The position numbers and the translations under genes were made by a program. From CAJBLF01 sp964560855 (GTDB taxonomy: Bacteria > Patescibacteriota > Gracilibacteria > Absconditabacterales > Absconditicoccaceae), in contig CAZLLU010000002.1 of NCBI GenBank assembly GCA_964560855.1, positions 11,774 to 75,773 on the forward strand: a stretch of DNA of 64,000 nt, in the 5' to 3' direction. Each line of letters begins with the position of its first letter. Position 1 is the first letter of the stretch. The notes below the pieces were generated by a model. It saw only the letters and a list, made by a program, of their open reading frames with translations. It searched no databases and was not told where the DNA came from. Shown here piece after piece: positions 31,364 to 40,833 of this stretch.

Positions 31364-32044
31364 ATGCTCATGAATTCTATGAATGTACCATCGGAAAAAT
31401 CCGAGAAAAAACATGATCTTCTCCCACATATTCGTACCTGTATCGCTGCGTTGCTGATGATAGCTCCTAGTATGGATATGCAGAGTGAAGCTCCTGATAC
31501 TGCAATTACCACCAAACAACCATCAACCATTTTCTATACTCAAGAAAAAAACGCATCCCAAGAAAACATTGAGGTAAATGAAGAACTCTTGTTCAAATCT
31601 ACGGTAACACAAGCGCTTCGCTCTGTCAATAGTCTAAAAAGCGTTCCTGAGTGAGGGATACAACTAAAATATCCCCAATCATATACGTGAAATTTACCTA
31701 GATCGATAGACTTTTTTCCAAAGGAGATAAAAAAAGAGACAATTCCTTATACTATCATAAGGATCTGAGAAAAAATGTTTATGGTTAGTCCAGATCTCTG
31801 ATTTGAAGCGGATAAGATGTATATCGATAAGGACGCTTTTTATGTACATGTTGTCAAAAAAGTCCGGTGAACAGCCATAGCAGGCAAAGAAATAGCAAAA
31901 TCCAAAGAAAAAGGATTGCCTGATTATTTATATAAATTATTCACCCAATGAGAAAGCTGACATTATCCGCTTTCTAGGGTGCGTGCTATTCCCAAAGAAC
32001 ATCAAAAAGCTGCGCTCGAAGCATTAGCCAAATTAAATAAATAA
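31364..32044 (+). CDS. Hypothetical, possibly secreted protein, 226 aa
   Basis: ATG 31364 to TAA 32042-32044 with several TGA (Gly). A hydrophobic stretch at residues 25-40 (TCIAALLMIAPSMDMQ) may be a signal anchor. Later sections include LKYPQSYTGNLPRSIDFFPK and SPDLGFEADKMYIDKDAFYVHVVKK. No known domain. It lies 24 nt before the GH26-like gene and may be co-expressed with it. Confidence 0.65.
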
Positions 32045-32068
32045 ATTTAACTTCTAATAGAATAAAAT

Positions 32069-33382
32069 ATGAAAAGGAAAGCGTTAGCAGGAATAATTTT
32101 GGCGATAGGAATATTTGTCATCGGTTCAAAATCAGAGGCATATCTTTTTGGTATGAAATCATGGGACAATAGCATCTCCAATATAGAACGCATCGAAAAG
32201 CAATATAAGCTCGATTTGCCGATCGTTTCGTTCATCTTTGATCCACGAGGCGAACATGTAGAGAACATGATGAATCAATTGAATGAAAAATTAGGTGAAG
32301 ATAAAATCTATCATATCTCTCTTTCTCCAAACAGCTTTAGCGCAGCAGAAGTCGCTGCCGGCAAATTCGATGAACAGTACAAACAATTTTTCAAGGACGT
32401 CAAAAAAAATAATCTCAGAGTGATCTTCCGTACGATGCACGAGATGAACGGAGGACGATATCCGCGGAGTTCGAATCCTGTGAATTTCAAAAAAGCCCGG
32501 ATCCATGTGCGAGAACTTTCGAGAGCGGAAGGATTGGATCAAAAAAACATCCTCTTCGATATGTCCGTCAACGCACGAGATCTGCCAGCAAAATGAGGTA
32601 AACCATCACAGACAGCAGTATTTATCCAATGTCAGCAAAGCGTCAAAGCAAAATGGAAATGCCCGACATTCGAAGATTACTATCCTGGCGACAAATATGT
32701 CGATCTCATGGGAGTGACATTCTACAACCGAGGAAAAGGAAACAGCAATCGCCGACGGTGAACGCCGGATCAGATCGTAAACGCTGCGGGATGGAAAACA
32801 TTGGATAGGCTCAAAAAATTCAACAAACCGATCTTCGTAGATGAAGTCGGGACCACGGCAGTCAATTATACGTGATCATATAATTTCAATAAATCTCGCC
32901 AAGTATATTTGACCAATTCCAGACTCAAAGACACGTGGCTCGTACAGCTCAAGGACTTCTTGCTCAGAGAGACGAGCATCGTAGGAGCGATCTATTTCAA
33001 TGTCGATCTGACCAATGGACTGCAGAATCGGACACTCGGAGAACTTGATCGGTCCGTTATCGATTTTGCTAACAATAAATTCTACAGCAAGATCCTCGAT
33101 GTCTACAATGCCGGCAAACCGAATGATTCCACAAAACTCTACTATTTTTTCAATATCCAGCGCGTGAAACTCAACGATAGGACGTTCTTCGTAAAATCAT
33201 CCTATGTGAAGCCCGTCAAAGATCTCTACACCTTTACGACAAGCTATGTAAAAGGTCATGCCGAACAACTCGCTTTCCTCGACGGCACCAAAAGAACATG
33301 ATCCCTTACCAAGAAATACAAGAGATTCACAAAAGCGGATTTGGAAGCTATTGTAGATGCTACGAAGAAATTTCTGCAGTAA
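32069..33382 (+). CDS. Secreted GH26-like glycoside hydrolase
   Basis: 437 aa from ATG 32069 to TAA 33380-33382. The signal peptide (KALAGIILAIGIFVIGSKSEA) is followed by a TIM-barrel-like protein. FRTMHEMNGGRYPRSS matches the acid/base Glu region of family GH26, and KPIFVDEVGTTAVN sits where the nucleophile Glu of clan GH-A lies. VDLMGVTFYNRG between them fits a barrel strand. The family mostly cleaves beta-mannan or related glucans. TGA codes Gly in several places. Secreted or membrane-anchored, so it could act on host or environmental polysaccharide. The substrate is not shown by sequence. Confidence 0.7.
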
Positions 33383-33617
33383 TGCCCGATAAATGGTATG
33401 CATGGACTGTGTTTTATATATCATATATTGGCTGTTGTTTGTTTGTAGCCCCAATGTACCACTTAAAAACTGGGGATTCCTTTTAGAGTAAATTAAAGTT
33501 AAACTAAAATTCTAATGAAATCAAATGAAAGGTCTTATTATTTGCTTTTAAAAAAATCTGATTATAATTAGATATATTTATATATTTAAAAATATAGTTA
33601 TAAAGGAATTAACAATA
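33383..33617. promoter_or_regulatory. Intergenic region with promoter before the broken ORF
   Basis: A CCCCA...TGGGG hairpin (33452-33475) follows the GH26-like gene. A promoter, TTGCTT (33542-33547) and TATAAT (33563-33568, 15-nt spacer), precedes the ORF at 33618. Confidence 0.5.
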
Positions 33618-33980
33618 ATGGATGAAAAATTTGGTGCATTTATTAAAAAAAGATATAAGTAATCAGAAAATCTTAGTAAAATCATTGAAAAGTTTGAGAA
33701 GCATCTTGCTTCCGTTCTTTCTGAAAAAAATATTCCTTATGTTGATATTTTAGTTGTAGATTCAAAAGGAAAAGTAAATGCTGATCGTATATTACATTGA
33801 ACAATTACTAGTATTGATCCAATAAAGTGAGTTGCTCGTTTACTTTCAATAGATTGAGAAAAAGAACTTACTATGAGGATTGGAAATGAAAATTCGGATA
33901 TTAAAGAGTGAGATACGATAAAGTATGTCGAAACAAAAAATGGTTGAGCTATACCTATTAATCAATTGGAGATTGAATAA
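33618..33980 (+). pseudogene. Small ORF interrupted by TAA at codon 15
   Basis: The frame from ATG 33618 (MDEKFGAFIKKRYK) meets a TAA at 33660-33662 and then stays open for 105 codons to TAA 33978-33980. TGA falls at plausible glycines (RILHGTITSID, LLSIDGEKEL, TKNGGAIP). The downstream part looks like a real small beta-rich protein. Either a recent nonsense mutation, a sequencing error, or a non-ATG start after the TAA. No family recognised. Confidence 0.5.
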
Positions 33981-34037
33981 GTTTTTCGTCTTTTACTTTT
34001 GAAAAAATCTGTGTTTTATCACAGATTTTTTTGATTC

Positions 34038-35153
34038 TTATATCAACTTCACTGTTTCGAACAACTCCAACAATACCTGATCTTCGGTCATTCCGGATAA
34101 TTTTGCCTGATAGTTCAAAATCACTCTATGTCTTAATACCGGCAATGCGACTCTCTGGACATCTTCGTGGGTAACGAATTTTCTGCCTTCCGCTAATGCG
34201 ACTGCTTTGGCTCATTGCATCAATCCTATAGATCCGCGAGGTGAAGTTCCATAGAGGATGTATTGATGCTCTTGTCTCGTGATATGGGTCAGTCTCGTAA
34301 TGTAGTGCTTGATCTCGTCAGAGATAGTGATGGTATCGATTTCTTTTTTTAGATCGTTCAGCTGCTTGTGGGTGATGACTGATTTGATGTCGTGGAGATG
34401 CTCTTTTTCTATCGTATCGAGAATATTTTTCTCTTGAGAGATGCTTGGATAATCGACCAATACTTTGAATAAAAATCTATCGACTTGTGCTTCGGGGAGG
34501 GGATAGGTTCCTTCTTGTTCTATTGGATTCTGCGTAGCGAGGACGAAGAACGGTTCAGGCAATTTATGCGTTATTCCTCCTATGGTCACTTGATGTTCCT
34601 GCATCGCTTCGAGGAGCGCGGATTGGACTTTCGGTGTCGCTCTATTGATTTCATCTGCGAGGATGATGTTGGCCATGATCGGTCCCATTTTAGTATCAAA
34701 TTCCTGAGTTTTGCTATTGTAGATTTCACCACCGATGATGTCAGCAGGAAGTAAGTCAGGAGTAAATTGAAGTCTTTTAAACTCCAATCCCAAGAGCTGT
34801 GCAAAGATGTGGATAGTTTTGGTTTTTGCTAATCCGGGGAATCCTTCGACGAGGACGTGACCTCAGCAAAGAATATTTATGATTATCGCGTTGATAAGGT
34901 CATCCATACCGATGATGTATTTGTGGAGCGCGTCTTTGAGATGTTTTAATTCGGTGTTGTGAAAGTCCAAATGAAGAAGTCATTCCTGGAAATATCTCGT
35001 ATCGATGACGTGACGAGCAGGTTCCGTATGTTTTTTCTTTTTGAAGATATTGAGCGCAGAGAGGAAATTTTCGTTTTCATCTTTCAGGAAAAAAACGAGC
35101 GCCGCTACGACGATGAGGATGACTACCGCTATGAGGATAAGTATGGTCCGCAT
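34038..35153 (-). CDS. MoxR-family AAA+ ATPase with N-terminal membrane anchor
   Basis: 371 aa from ATG 35153 to TAA 34038. MoxR core: HVLVEGFPGLAKTKT (Walker A), IILADEINRATPKVQSALLEAMQE (Walker B, sensor region; shown here in part), FVLATQNPIEQEGTYPLPEAQ, then the lid with YGTSPRGSIGLMQGAKA. Unusually, the first ~22 residues form a hydrophobic segment (TILILIAVVILIVVAALVFF) followed by KDEN and a basic linker, so the ATPase is probably membrane-tethered. MoxR proteins act as chaperones with VWA-domain partners; no VWA gene is adjacent. TGA codes Gly in LCGGHV and elsewhere. Confidence 0.9.
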
Positions 35154-35194
35154 TTTTGATTGCTATCGGATAAACATGGTTATACTATATAAAT

Positions 35195-35330
35195 AGCTAA
35201 AAGCTTCAAGCTAAAAGCTTCAGTCACTTGTACTTCGTTACGTCATTCCCGTCCCGCCTTGTGGGATAAACTCCAGCGGGAATCCATACAAAACAAACTG
35301 GATTCCCTTTTTCAAGGGAATGACGTGGAG
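35195..35330. repeat. AAGCTT repeat followed by REP-like palindrome
   Basis: GCTAAAAGCTTCAAGCTAAA (35199 on) is followed by CGTCATTCCCG...GGGAATCCA and its inverted partner TGGATTCCC...GGGAATGACG (35239-35323), the same family as 5206 and 40565. Confidence 0.75.
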
Positions 35331-35370
35331 TAGTCAAAATTTGCACATACTCCTCAAAAAGCATGTTTCA

Positions 35371-35478
35371 ATGATTTTGGTTGAATTATGGGTAAATCCT
35401 CCAGGATTTGCATTTTTTGTGATTGCGGCTATAATTATGAAGAGGACCAAGCGATGAAATAATCATTTCAACATTTAA
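35371..35478 (+). CDS. Possible 35-aa membrane micro-ORF
   Basis: ATG 35371 to TAA 35476-35478 with one TGA. The sequence contains a single hydrophobic segment (PGFAFFVIAAIIMKRTKRG). Could be a genuine small membrane protein or chance in AT-rich DNA. Low support. Confidence 0.3.
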
Positions 35479-35520
35479 ACATTTCATCATTTGAACATTT
35501 CATCATTTAATCATTCTATC
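35455..35520. repeat. CATTTCATCATTTGAA repeats before mscS
   Basis: Five related units of CATTTCATCATTT / CATTTGAA / CATTTAAA immediately in front of the mscS ATG, a further version of the repeat-leader architecture. Confidence 0.65.
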
Positions 35521-36390
35521 ATGAGCACTTTAGGACAAGCAGCAGGGAATGTAACGGAAAGTTTCCGGGATTTTCTCGTTAGGATGTATGAGAATCCATT
35601 CGTATCTAAAATAGTTTTGTTGATACTGGCGATCATCCTGAGCTTCATTTTAATGTCGTTGTCTAAGATGCTCGCTACCTACCTCAAAAGGAAAATCACT
35701 CAGAATTTCGTGACCAAGGGAAGTAAGGATATCGAGAATGTCTCTGCATTGATCGGGGATATTATTTTCTATACCTTAACAGTGCTTTCGTTGTTTATGG
35801 CGTTTAGTATCGTAGGATTGAAAGTAGGACTTATTCTCTGAGGTATCTCTATCGGAGTAGGATTCGCGTTTAGGACGACGTTGACGAATCTGATCTCAGG
35901 AATCATGATTTATACGACCAAAGAATATCAGCCAGGAAGTATCGTTTCCGTCAAATTATGAGGAGAGGTTACGGGAAAGATAGAACAGATCGACATGAAA
36001 AATACCATTCTCAGAACCTTCGATTTCAAGAGGGTAGTGATCCCAAATTCCAAGTTTGTGAGATCCGTCATCAAGACGTACAGCTTGGAGAATGTGCTGA
36101 AATTGGAAATCAATCTCAAGGTGGATATGAGTATGGATATAGAGAAAGTGCTTGATGCTACGATCAAAAAAACTAATTCCTATGACTTCGTTATCTACAA
36201 AGAATATACGCAGGCACTTATCCAGGAATTTGACTCCAAGACCTGCGAATTCAAAGTAAGTTTCTGTTTCAATCCAAACACCGGTATACCTACGGATATG
36301 ATGAAATCCAGAGTGCAGGCAGGGTTGATAGAGGAATACAAAAAGATGATGAAAGAAGCTGCTGCAGCGAAAACAGCGACTACAGCGTAA
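35521..36390 (+). CDS. mscS: MscS-family mechanosensitive channel
   Basis: 289 aa from ATG 35521 to TAA 36388-36390. Two to three N-terminal membrane helices are followed by the MscS pore region GGISIGVGFAFRTTLTNLISG, then IYTTKEYQPGSIVSVK and IEQIDMKNTILRTFDFKRVVIPNS, which is the conserved beta-domain. TGA codes Gly at the pore entry (LILGGIS). It releases osmolytes on hypo-osmotic shock. The Ala-rich tail (EAAAAKTATTA) is low complexity. The upstream in-frame start is ignored because it lies within repeats. Confidence 0.93.
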
Positions 36391-36414
36391 TTTTTTCGCT
36401 GAGATATAAGAAAG

Positions 36415-36437
36415 CCGATGGGAGATCTATCGGATTT
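36415..36437 (+). terminator. Intrinsic terminator (mscS)
   Basis: CCGAT-GGGAGATCT-ATCGG followed by ATTTTTT. Confidence 0.75.
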
Positions 36438-36446
36438 TTTATTTTC

Positions 36447-36470
36447 AAAAAATCCCGCATATATTGCGGG
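36447..36470 (-). terminator. Intrinsic terminator (minus-strand gene)
   Basis: On the minus strand CCCGCA-ATATA-TGCGGG then ATTTTTT, following the 78-aa ORF. Confidence 0.75.
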
Positions 36471-36477
36471 AAACACA

Positions 36478-36714
36478 TTAAATCCATCCAATTAAGTGAA
36501 TCAGTAGAAAACAAGCGTAACCGATGCCATAGAATACAAAGGTACTCCAGGAGGCTCCACATGCAATAAGGGATATTGCTAACCCTTTGTAGACGATTTT
36601 AACATCTTTTATGCGCGGCTGTTTGTTTCGGATGCCGAATCCAAGCATCGACCAGATGATACCAAATACAAAGGAAATCCCTGTAACGATTAAAACGGGT
36701 AAAATATAATTCAT
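36478..36714 (-). CDS. Small two-helix membrane protein, 78 aa
   Basis: ATG 36714 to TAA 36478. Two hydrophobic segments (LPVLIVTGISFVFGIIWSML and WSTFVFYGIGYACFLLIHLI) flank a short basic loop (RNKQPRIKDVK). No TGA codons. Own terminator. Function unknown. Confidence 0.65.
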   Translation of the reverse strand: MNYILPVLIVTGISFVFGIIWSMLGFGIRNKQPRIKDVKIVYKGLAISLIACGASWSTFVFYGIGYACFLLIHLIGWI

Positions 36715-36827
36715 ATGTTATTTTTTTTTGTTTAGACTCATATACTAATCATTTCTCTTAAATTTTCAATATCTTGATTTTACTAGAGTTTTGGCTATCG
36801 TCTTGCCGTTTATATTATATTAAAAGC

Positions 36828-37676
36828 ATGGTCGCATTTTCTATCGGTTCCATAGATGTCTATCGATACGGCATTTTCTATGTCATTGCATTCTTGGCAG
36901 CGTATCTTTTTCTTCATTGGATAAGCAAAAAAAATATATTCTGAAAACAATTCTCCGGATTGCAGACATTTCTCCAGAAATATCTCGACGACTTTATACT
37001 CTTCATTTTCTTCGGTGTATTGATAGGAGGAAGACTGGGACACGTGATTATCTATAATCTCCCGTATTATCTCCAACATCCTGTGGAAATCTTCCAAGTC
37101 CGAAAATGAGGGATGTCATTCATCGGCGGAATAGTGGGAGTGACGATATCGATGCTGATCTTGATGCGGAGAAAAAAATTCTCATGGAAAGAGCTTCTCT
37201 TGCTCGGTGATTTGATTCTCGCTATTCTACCATTCGGCATCATGTTAGGAAGAATAGGGAATTTTCTCAATCAGGAGCTATACGGTATCGTAGCTTCGGA
37301 TGTGATAGGAAAAATCTGATATCCGGTTTTCTCTCTTCTGAATAAGCTATGATTGCTGCATATCTATCCTCAAGTGGATACTCTTCTGAGAGTGAATACA
37401 AATTTCCTGTCTAGCTTCTTGGAGTGATTCGTGCTCTTGATCATTACGCTTTCTATCATCCGCACCCGGGTGCGCAACAAAATAGTCCAACCAGGCAAAA
37501 TCGTCGGAATCTTTCTGATGGGATATAGTTTCATTAGATTCTTCTTAGAATATCTGAGAGCAGATTCTCAACTAGAGTTCCGTGGATGGTTTACGATCTC
37601 TCAGCGATTCTTCTTGATATTCTTTACGATAGGAGTGTTGATACTTTCATTCAGAAAAAAAATAATTAAAAAATAA
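36828..37676 (+). CDS. lgt: Prolipoprotein diacylglyceryl transferase
   Basis: 282 aa from ATG 36828 to TAA 37674-37676, with TGA (Gly) at conserved glycines such as RKGGMSFIGG. Family marks: YRYGIFYVIAFLAAYL, FFGVLIGGRLGHVIIYN, and the signature GRIGNFLNQELYG; LEYLRAD is near the C terminus. Several membrane helices. It attaches diacylglycerol to the lipobox Cys of prolipoproteins. Two lipoproteins in this window (10903 and 15965) are candidate substrates. Confidence 0.95.
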
Positions 37677-37800
37677 ACAAACCCACCCCGACCCTACCCT
37701 TGACCCCGGCTATCCGAGGGCAGACAGGGAGATAAGGAAATAAATCTATTTCATAAAATCCCCCTGTTAAGGGGGATGTAGGGGTTTGTTTATTTTTTTT
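37668..37800. repeat. MITE-like element with inverted ends after lgt
   Basis: AATAAACAAACCCA at the left is mirrored by GGGGTTTGTTTATT at the right, with an inner TCCCCCTGTTAAGGGGGA hairpin. No ORF. Similar build to elements at 45088 and 50890. Confidence 0.6.
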
Positions 37801-37804
37801 CACT

Positions 37805-38587
37805 TTACTTAATTTCGTATACTACATTGACGTTGATGGTCACTTCGGTTTCTCCAGGAGATAACGCATCGCTCATTACTGCTAAATCCGTTGTTGCTCA
37901 CATAGCCATAGCATCATTCTTTGCATAATAAATAGGTGAACGATCGTATGAAGATGTATTGTCAGTAATGATAACAGGTTTACCGAGAGAGACTTCACTA
38001 GCTTTTGCAAGCTGCTCAGCTTTCGTTTTGGCGTCAGCCAAAGCTTTTTCACGAGCTCATTGGTAGGCTACGACTTTGTCTTTGAGATCAAAATACGTGT
38101 TGTCGACATTTACTCATCCTATCTTAGAGATCTGTGTTACGATATTACCACCTTTCTCTCAGAATTTTTCTCCTGTTACATTGATAGTGAGACTTTGTTG
38201 TACTCTATATCACAAAAGCTTTCTTCCGCTTGCATCGCTTCGATCATATTCTGGATAAGCATTTACATTGGTTGTTTTAATGTCTTTGTCAGCTATATCC
38301 GCTGCCTTAAGGATCTCTTTTACTTTGTTTACTTTTTCATTTGCTTGTGTCTGTGCTAATTCTGTACTTGCAGCAAGCTCAGAAACGGAAATGTTGATGA
38401 CAAGCATATCAGGTGCAACCGACGCTTTACCTTCTCCCATGACAGAGATGGTATTGGTCATCCCATAGTTTGTTGATAAGTTTGCTTTGTTAGATTGAAT
38501 CATGGAATTTCCTACGAAGAACACGGTGAGCGATAAAAGTAGTGCTGCTCCCAAAAGGAAAAGTCAGTTAGTAGTCTGTTTTTGCAT
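37805..38587 (-). CDS. SIMPL-domain (DUF541) exported protein
   Basis: 260 aa from ATG 38587 to TAA 37805. The N-terminal membrane segment (LFLLGAALLLSLTVFFVG) is followed by the SIMPL pattern: ISVMGEGKASVAPDMLVINI, then QANEKVNKVKEILKAA, IKTTNVNAYPEYD, a repeat of the beta-alpha unit with DAKTKAEQLAKASEVSLG, and EVTINVNVVYEIK. It is a periplasm-type protein of the group that includes the E. coli protein with oxidative-stress phenotype (YggE). TGA codes Gly in several places. Confidence 0.9.
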
Positions 38588-38795
38588 GTTTGTGTCTTTA
38601 AAGATAAAAACATTATTGTCCATACAATAAGGAATTCTTGGATAGTAATCAAGATTATTTTCTTGAAACTACTTGCCATATCAGTAATCTTAATAAGATG
38701 CATGTTTCATGATATATGATGCATGAACTATATAGTTATATGGTTCTTGAATCTTGTATCTTGAATCTAAAAAATTTATATGATAAATTTTTGTT

Positions 38796-40478
38796 ATGAC
38801 TACCCGAAAAGAAATCGCAGACCTCATTTTCCCTGATGTAACGGAAACTATCCAAGACTTAGAAAAGAAATACCCACCAAGATCCAATCCTGTCTGCTCA
38901 CGTTTTGCTCCGAGTCCTACCGGATTTTTGCATATCGGTGGAATCTATTCTGCATTTGTTTCATGGAAATATGCGAAGCAGAATGGTGGAACATTTATTC
39001 TGAGGATAGAAGATACCGATCAAAAGAGAGAGATAGAAGGGACGGTAGATTTGATCATCGATGGTATGAAGACTTTTGGTATTCAGATCGATGAGTGACC
39101 TTTAAATAATGCAGAATTCAGAGTTCAGAATTCAGAATGAAATAAATCTGTCGATATTGGAAATTATGGTCCATATACGCAATCTCAGAGAAAAACGATC
39201 TATCAAATATTCACAAAATATTTACTCGAAAACTGACTCGCATATCCTTGTTGGATGACTCCGGAAGAATTGGAATCTATCCGTGAACAGCAGACAAAAA
39301 CCAAGGTAACGCCAGGAATTTACGGAAATTATTCTGTTCGAAGAAATAAAAGTCCGGAAGAAATTCTTGAAAAAATTCAGGCAGATAAAAATTTTGTTAT
39401 CAGGTTCCGTTCACCAGGAGATACAACCAAGAGGGTCGTTTTTGAAGATATGATCAAAGGAAAAATAGAAACCATCGACAATTTCAATGATATCGTGTTG
39501 ATCAAAGGTGATGGATTACCAACCTACCATCTTGCGCACATTGCCGATGATCATTTGATGAGGACTTCTCACGTAATTAGAGGAGAGGAGTGGCTCGCTT
39601 CCGTGCCTTTACACATGCAATTATTCAAAGCATTTGGACTTCAACATCCACAGTATTGCCATGTAGCGCCATTGCTTAAATTGGATAATGGAAACAAAAG
39701 GAAACTTTCCAAAAGACATGACCCAGAAGCAGATATCTGATTCTTTTTTGAGAATGGATATGCTACTCAAGGAATCATCGAATATCTCCTGACAATCGTT
39801 GATCCAGGATTTGAAGAACGGCAGATAGCCAATCCAGACAAGAATTACCTCGATTTTGAAATTAGACTTGAGAAGATGCCAAAATCAGGTGCACTCTTCG
39901 ATTTAGTGAAACTTCAGAGCGTAAACAACAATTACTTATCAAGGATTCCGACTGACGAATTGTATGATCAGAGTTTAACTCGAGCCAAAAAATATAGACC
40001 TGAACTTGCGAAACGTATGGAGTCCGATATTGATTATGTAAAAGCTGCGATACATATCGAAAGACATACCGAGAAGGATCCAAAGAGATTCGTAACCTAC
40101 GCAGATGTAGAGGCGCAATTGTTATTCTTCTTCGACGATGAATGGGAAAAATTACATGGAAATATTAAAACATTGAAAGAGGGAAATGCGATAGCTGATA
40201 ATGAATTAATGAAAAAATTTGTCGATGAATATCTATCAGTACTTGATTTGAATATGTCCGTAGAAGAGCGATTCAATCAGTTGAAAGAAGTCTGAAAAAA
40301 ATATGGTTTTGCAGGAAATAATGCGGAATTCAAGGAGGGTGGATATGGAGGTAAAGTATGAGATTTGGCTATGTTCCTCCGTATCCAGCTATGCTGTGCA
40401 ACCAAGACGCCAGACCTATTTTCTGTGATGAAGGTGATGGGAAAAGAGAGAGTAGCAAAGAGATTGCAAGCGATATAA
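38796..40478 (+). CDS. gltX: Glutamyl-tRNA synthetase with repeat-derived insert
   Basis: 560 aa from ATG 38796 to TAA 40476-40478. Class I motifs: FAPSPTGFLHIGGIYSAF (HIGH-type, near residue 47) and NKRKLSKRHDP (KMSKS-type, near residue 304). The YGPYTQSQR and HVIRGEEWLASVPLH segments are typical of GluRS. About 14 extra residues (NNAEFRVQNSEGNKS, 39104-39148) lie between DEGPL and VDIGNYGPY and come from AATTCAG repeats including a TGA. The C-terminal anticodon domain is complete (AMFLRIQLCCATKTPDLFSV). It may be a non-discriminating form, which cannot be decided here. Confidence 0.95.
39107..39143 (+). repeat. Simple repeat inside gltX (AATTCAG)
   Basis: GCAGAATTCAGAGTTCAGAA repeat read in frame, including TGA at its end. 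Confidence 0.75.
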
Positions 40479-40564
40479 AAATTGACAAAAATGAAGTATT
40501 GCTCCACCAACTTTATTACAACACCAGACTCGTGCTAGCCGAAAAGGAGATAATCCAAACATGG

Positions 40565-40670
40565 AACACTACGTCATTCCTCACTACACCACGTCATTCC
40601 CGCGAAAGCGGAAATCCATCTTGCTAAATAGCCAATTGGATTCCCGATCAGGTCGGGAATGACGTGACCA
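40565..40670. repeat. REP-like palindromic repeat
   Basis: CGTCATTCCTC and CGTCATTCCCGCGAAAGCGG precede TGGATTCCCGATCAGGTCGG and GAATGACG. It lies in the 350-nt gap after gltX that contains no other gene. Confidence 0.75.
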
Positions 40671-40769
40671 TAAGAGAAAAAGTATATCGGGGTTTGGGGT
40701 GAAACGCCCAAAAACAAAAAAATAGAATTTCGTAAAGCGTACCCCTAATCGCAGCAATTAGTACAAAAA

Positions 40770-40798
40770 TTGACAAAACCATACATTCTGAGTATACT
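40770..40798 (+). promoter_or_regulatory. Consensus sigma-70 promoter (TTGACA-17-TATACT)
   Basis: TTGACA (40770-40775) and TATACT (40793-40798) with a 17-nt spacer, 35 nt before the ParB-like ATG. The best promoter match in the window. Confidence 0.75.
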
Positions 40799-40833
40799 GT
40801 ACTTATGCTTTTTTAGCTAGAAAGTAATGTGGT

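Noticed and set aside
40358..40627. Plus-strand ORF overlapping the gltX end and the REP
   Set aside because: It lies in another frame over the conserved GluRS C terminus and ends in REP sequence; a shadow.
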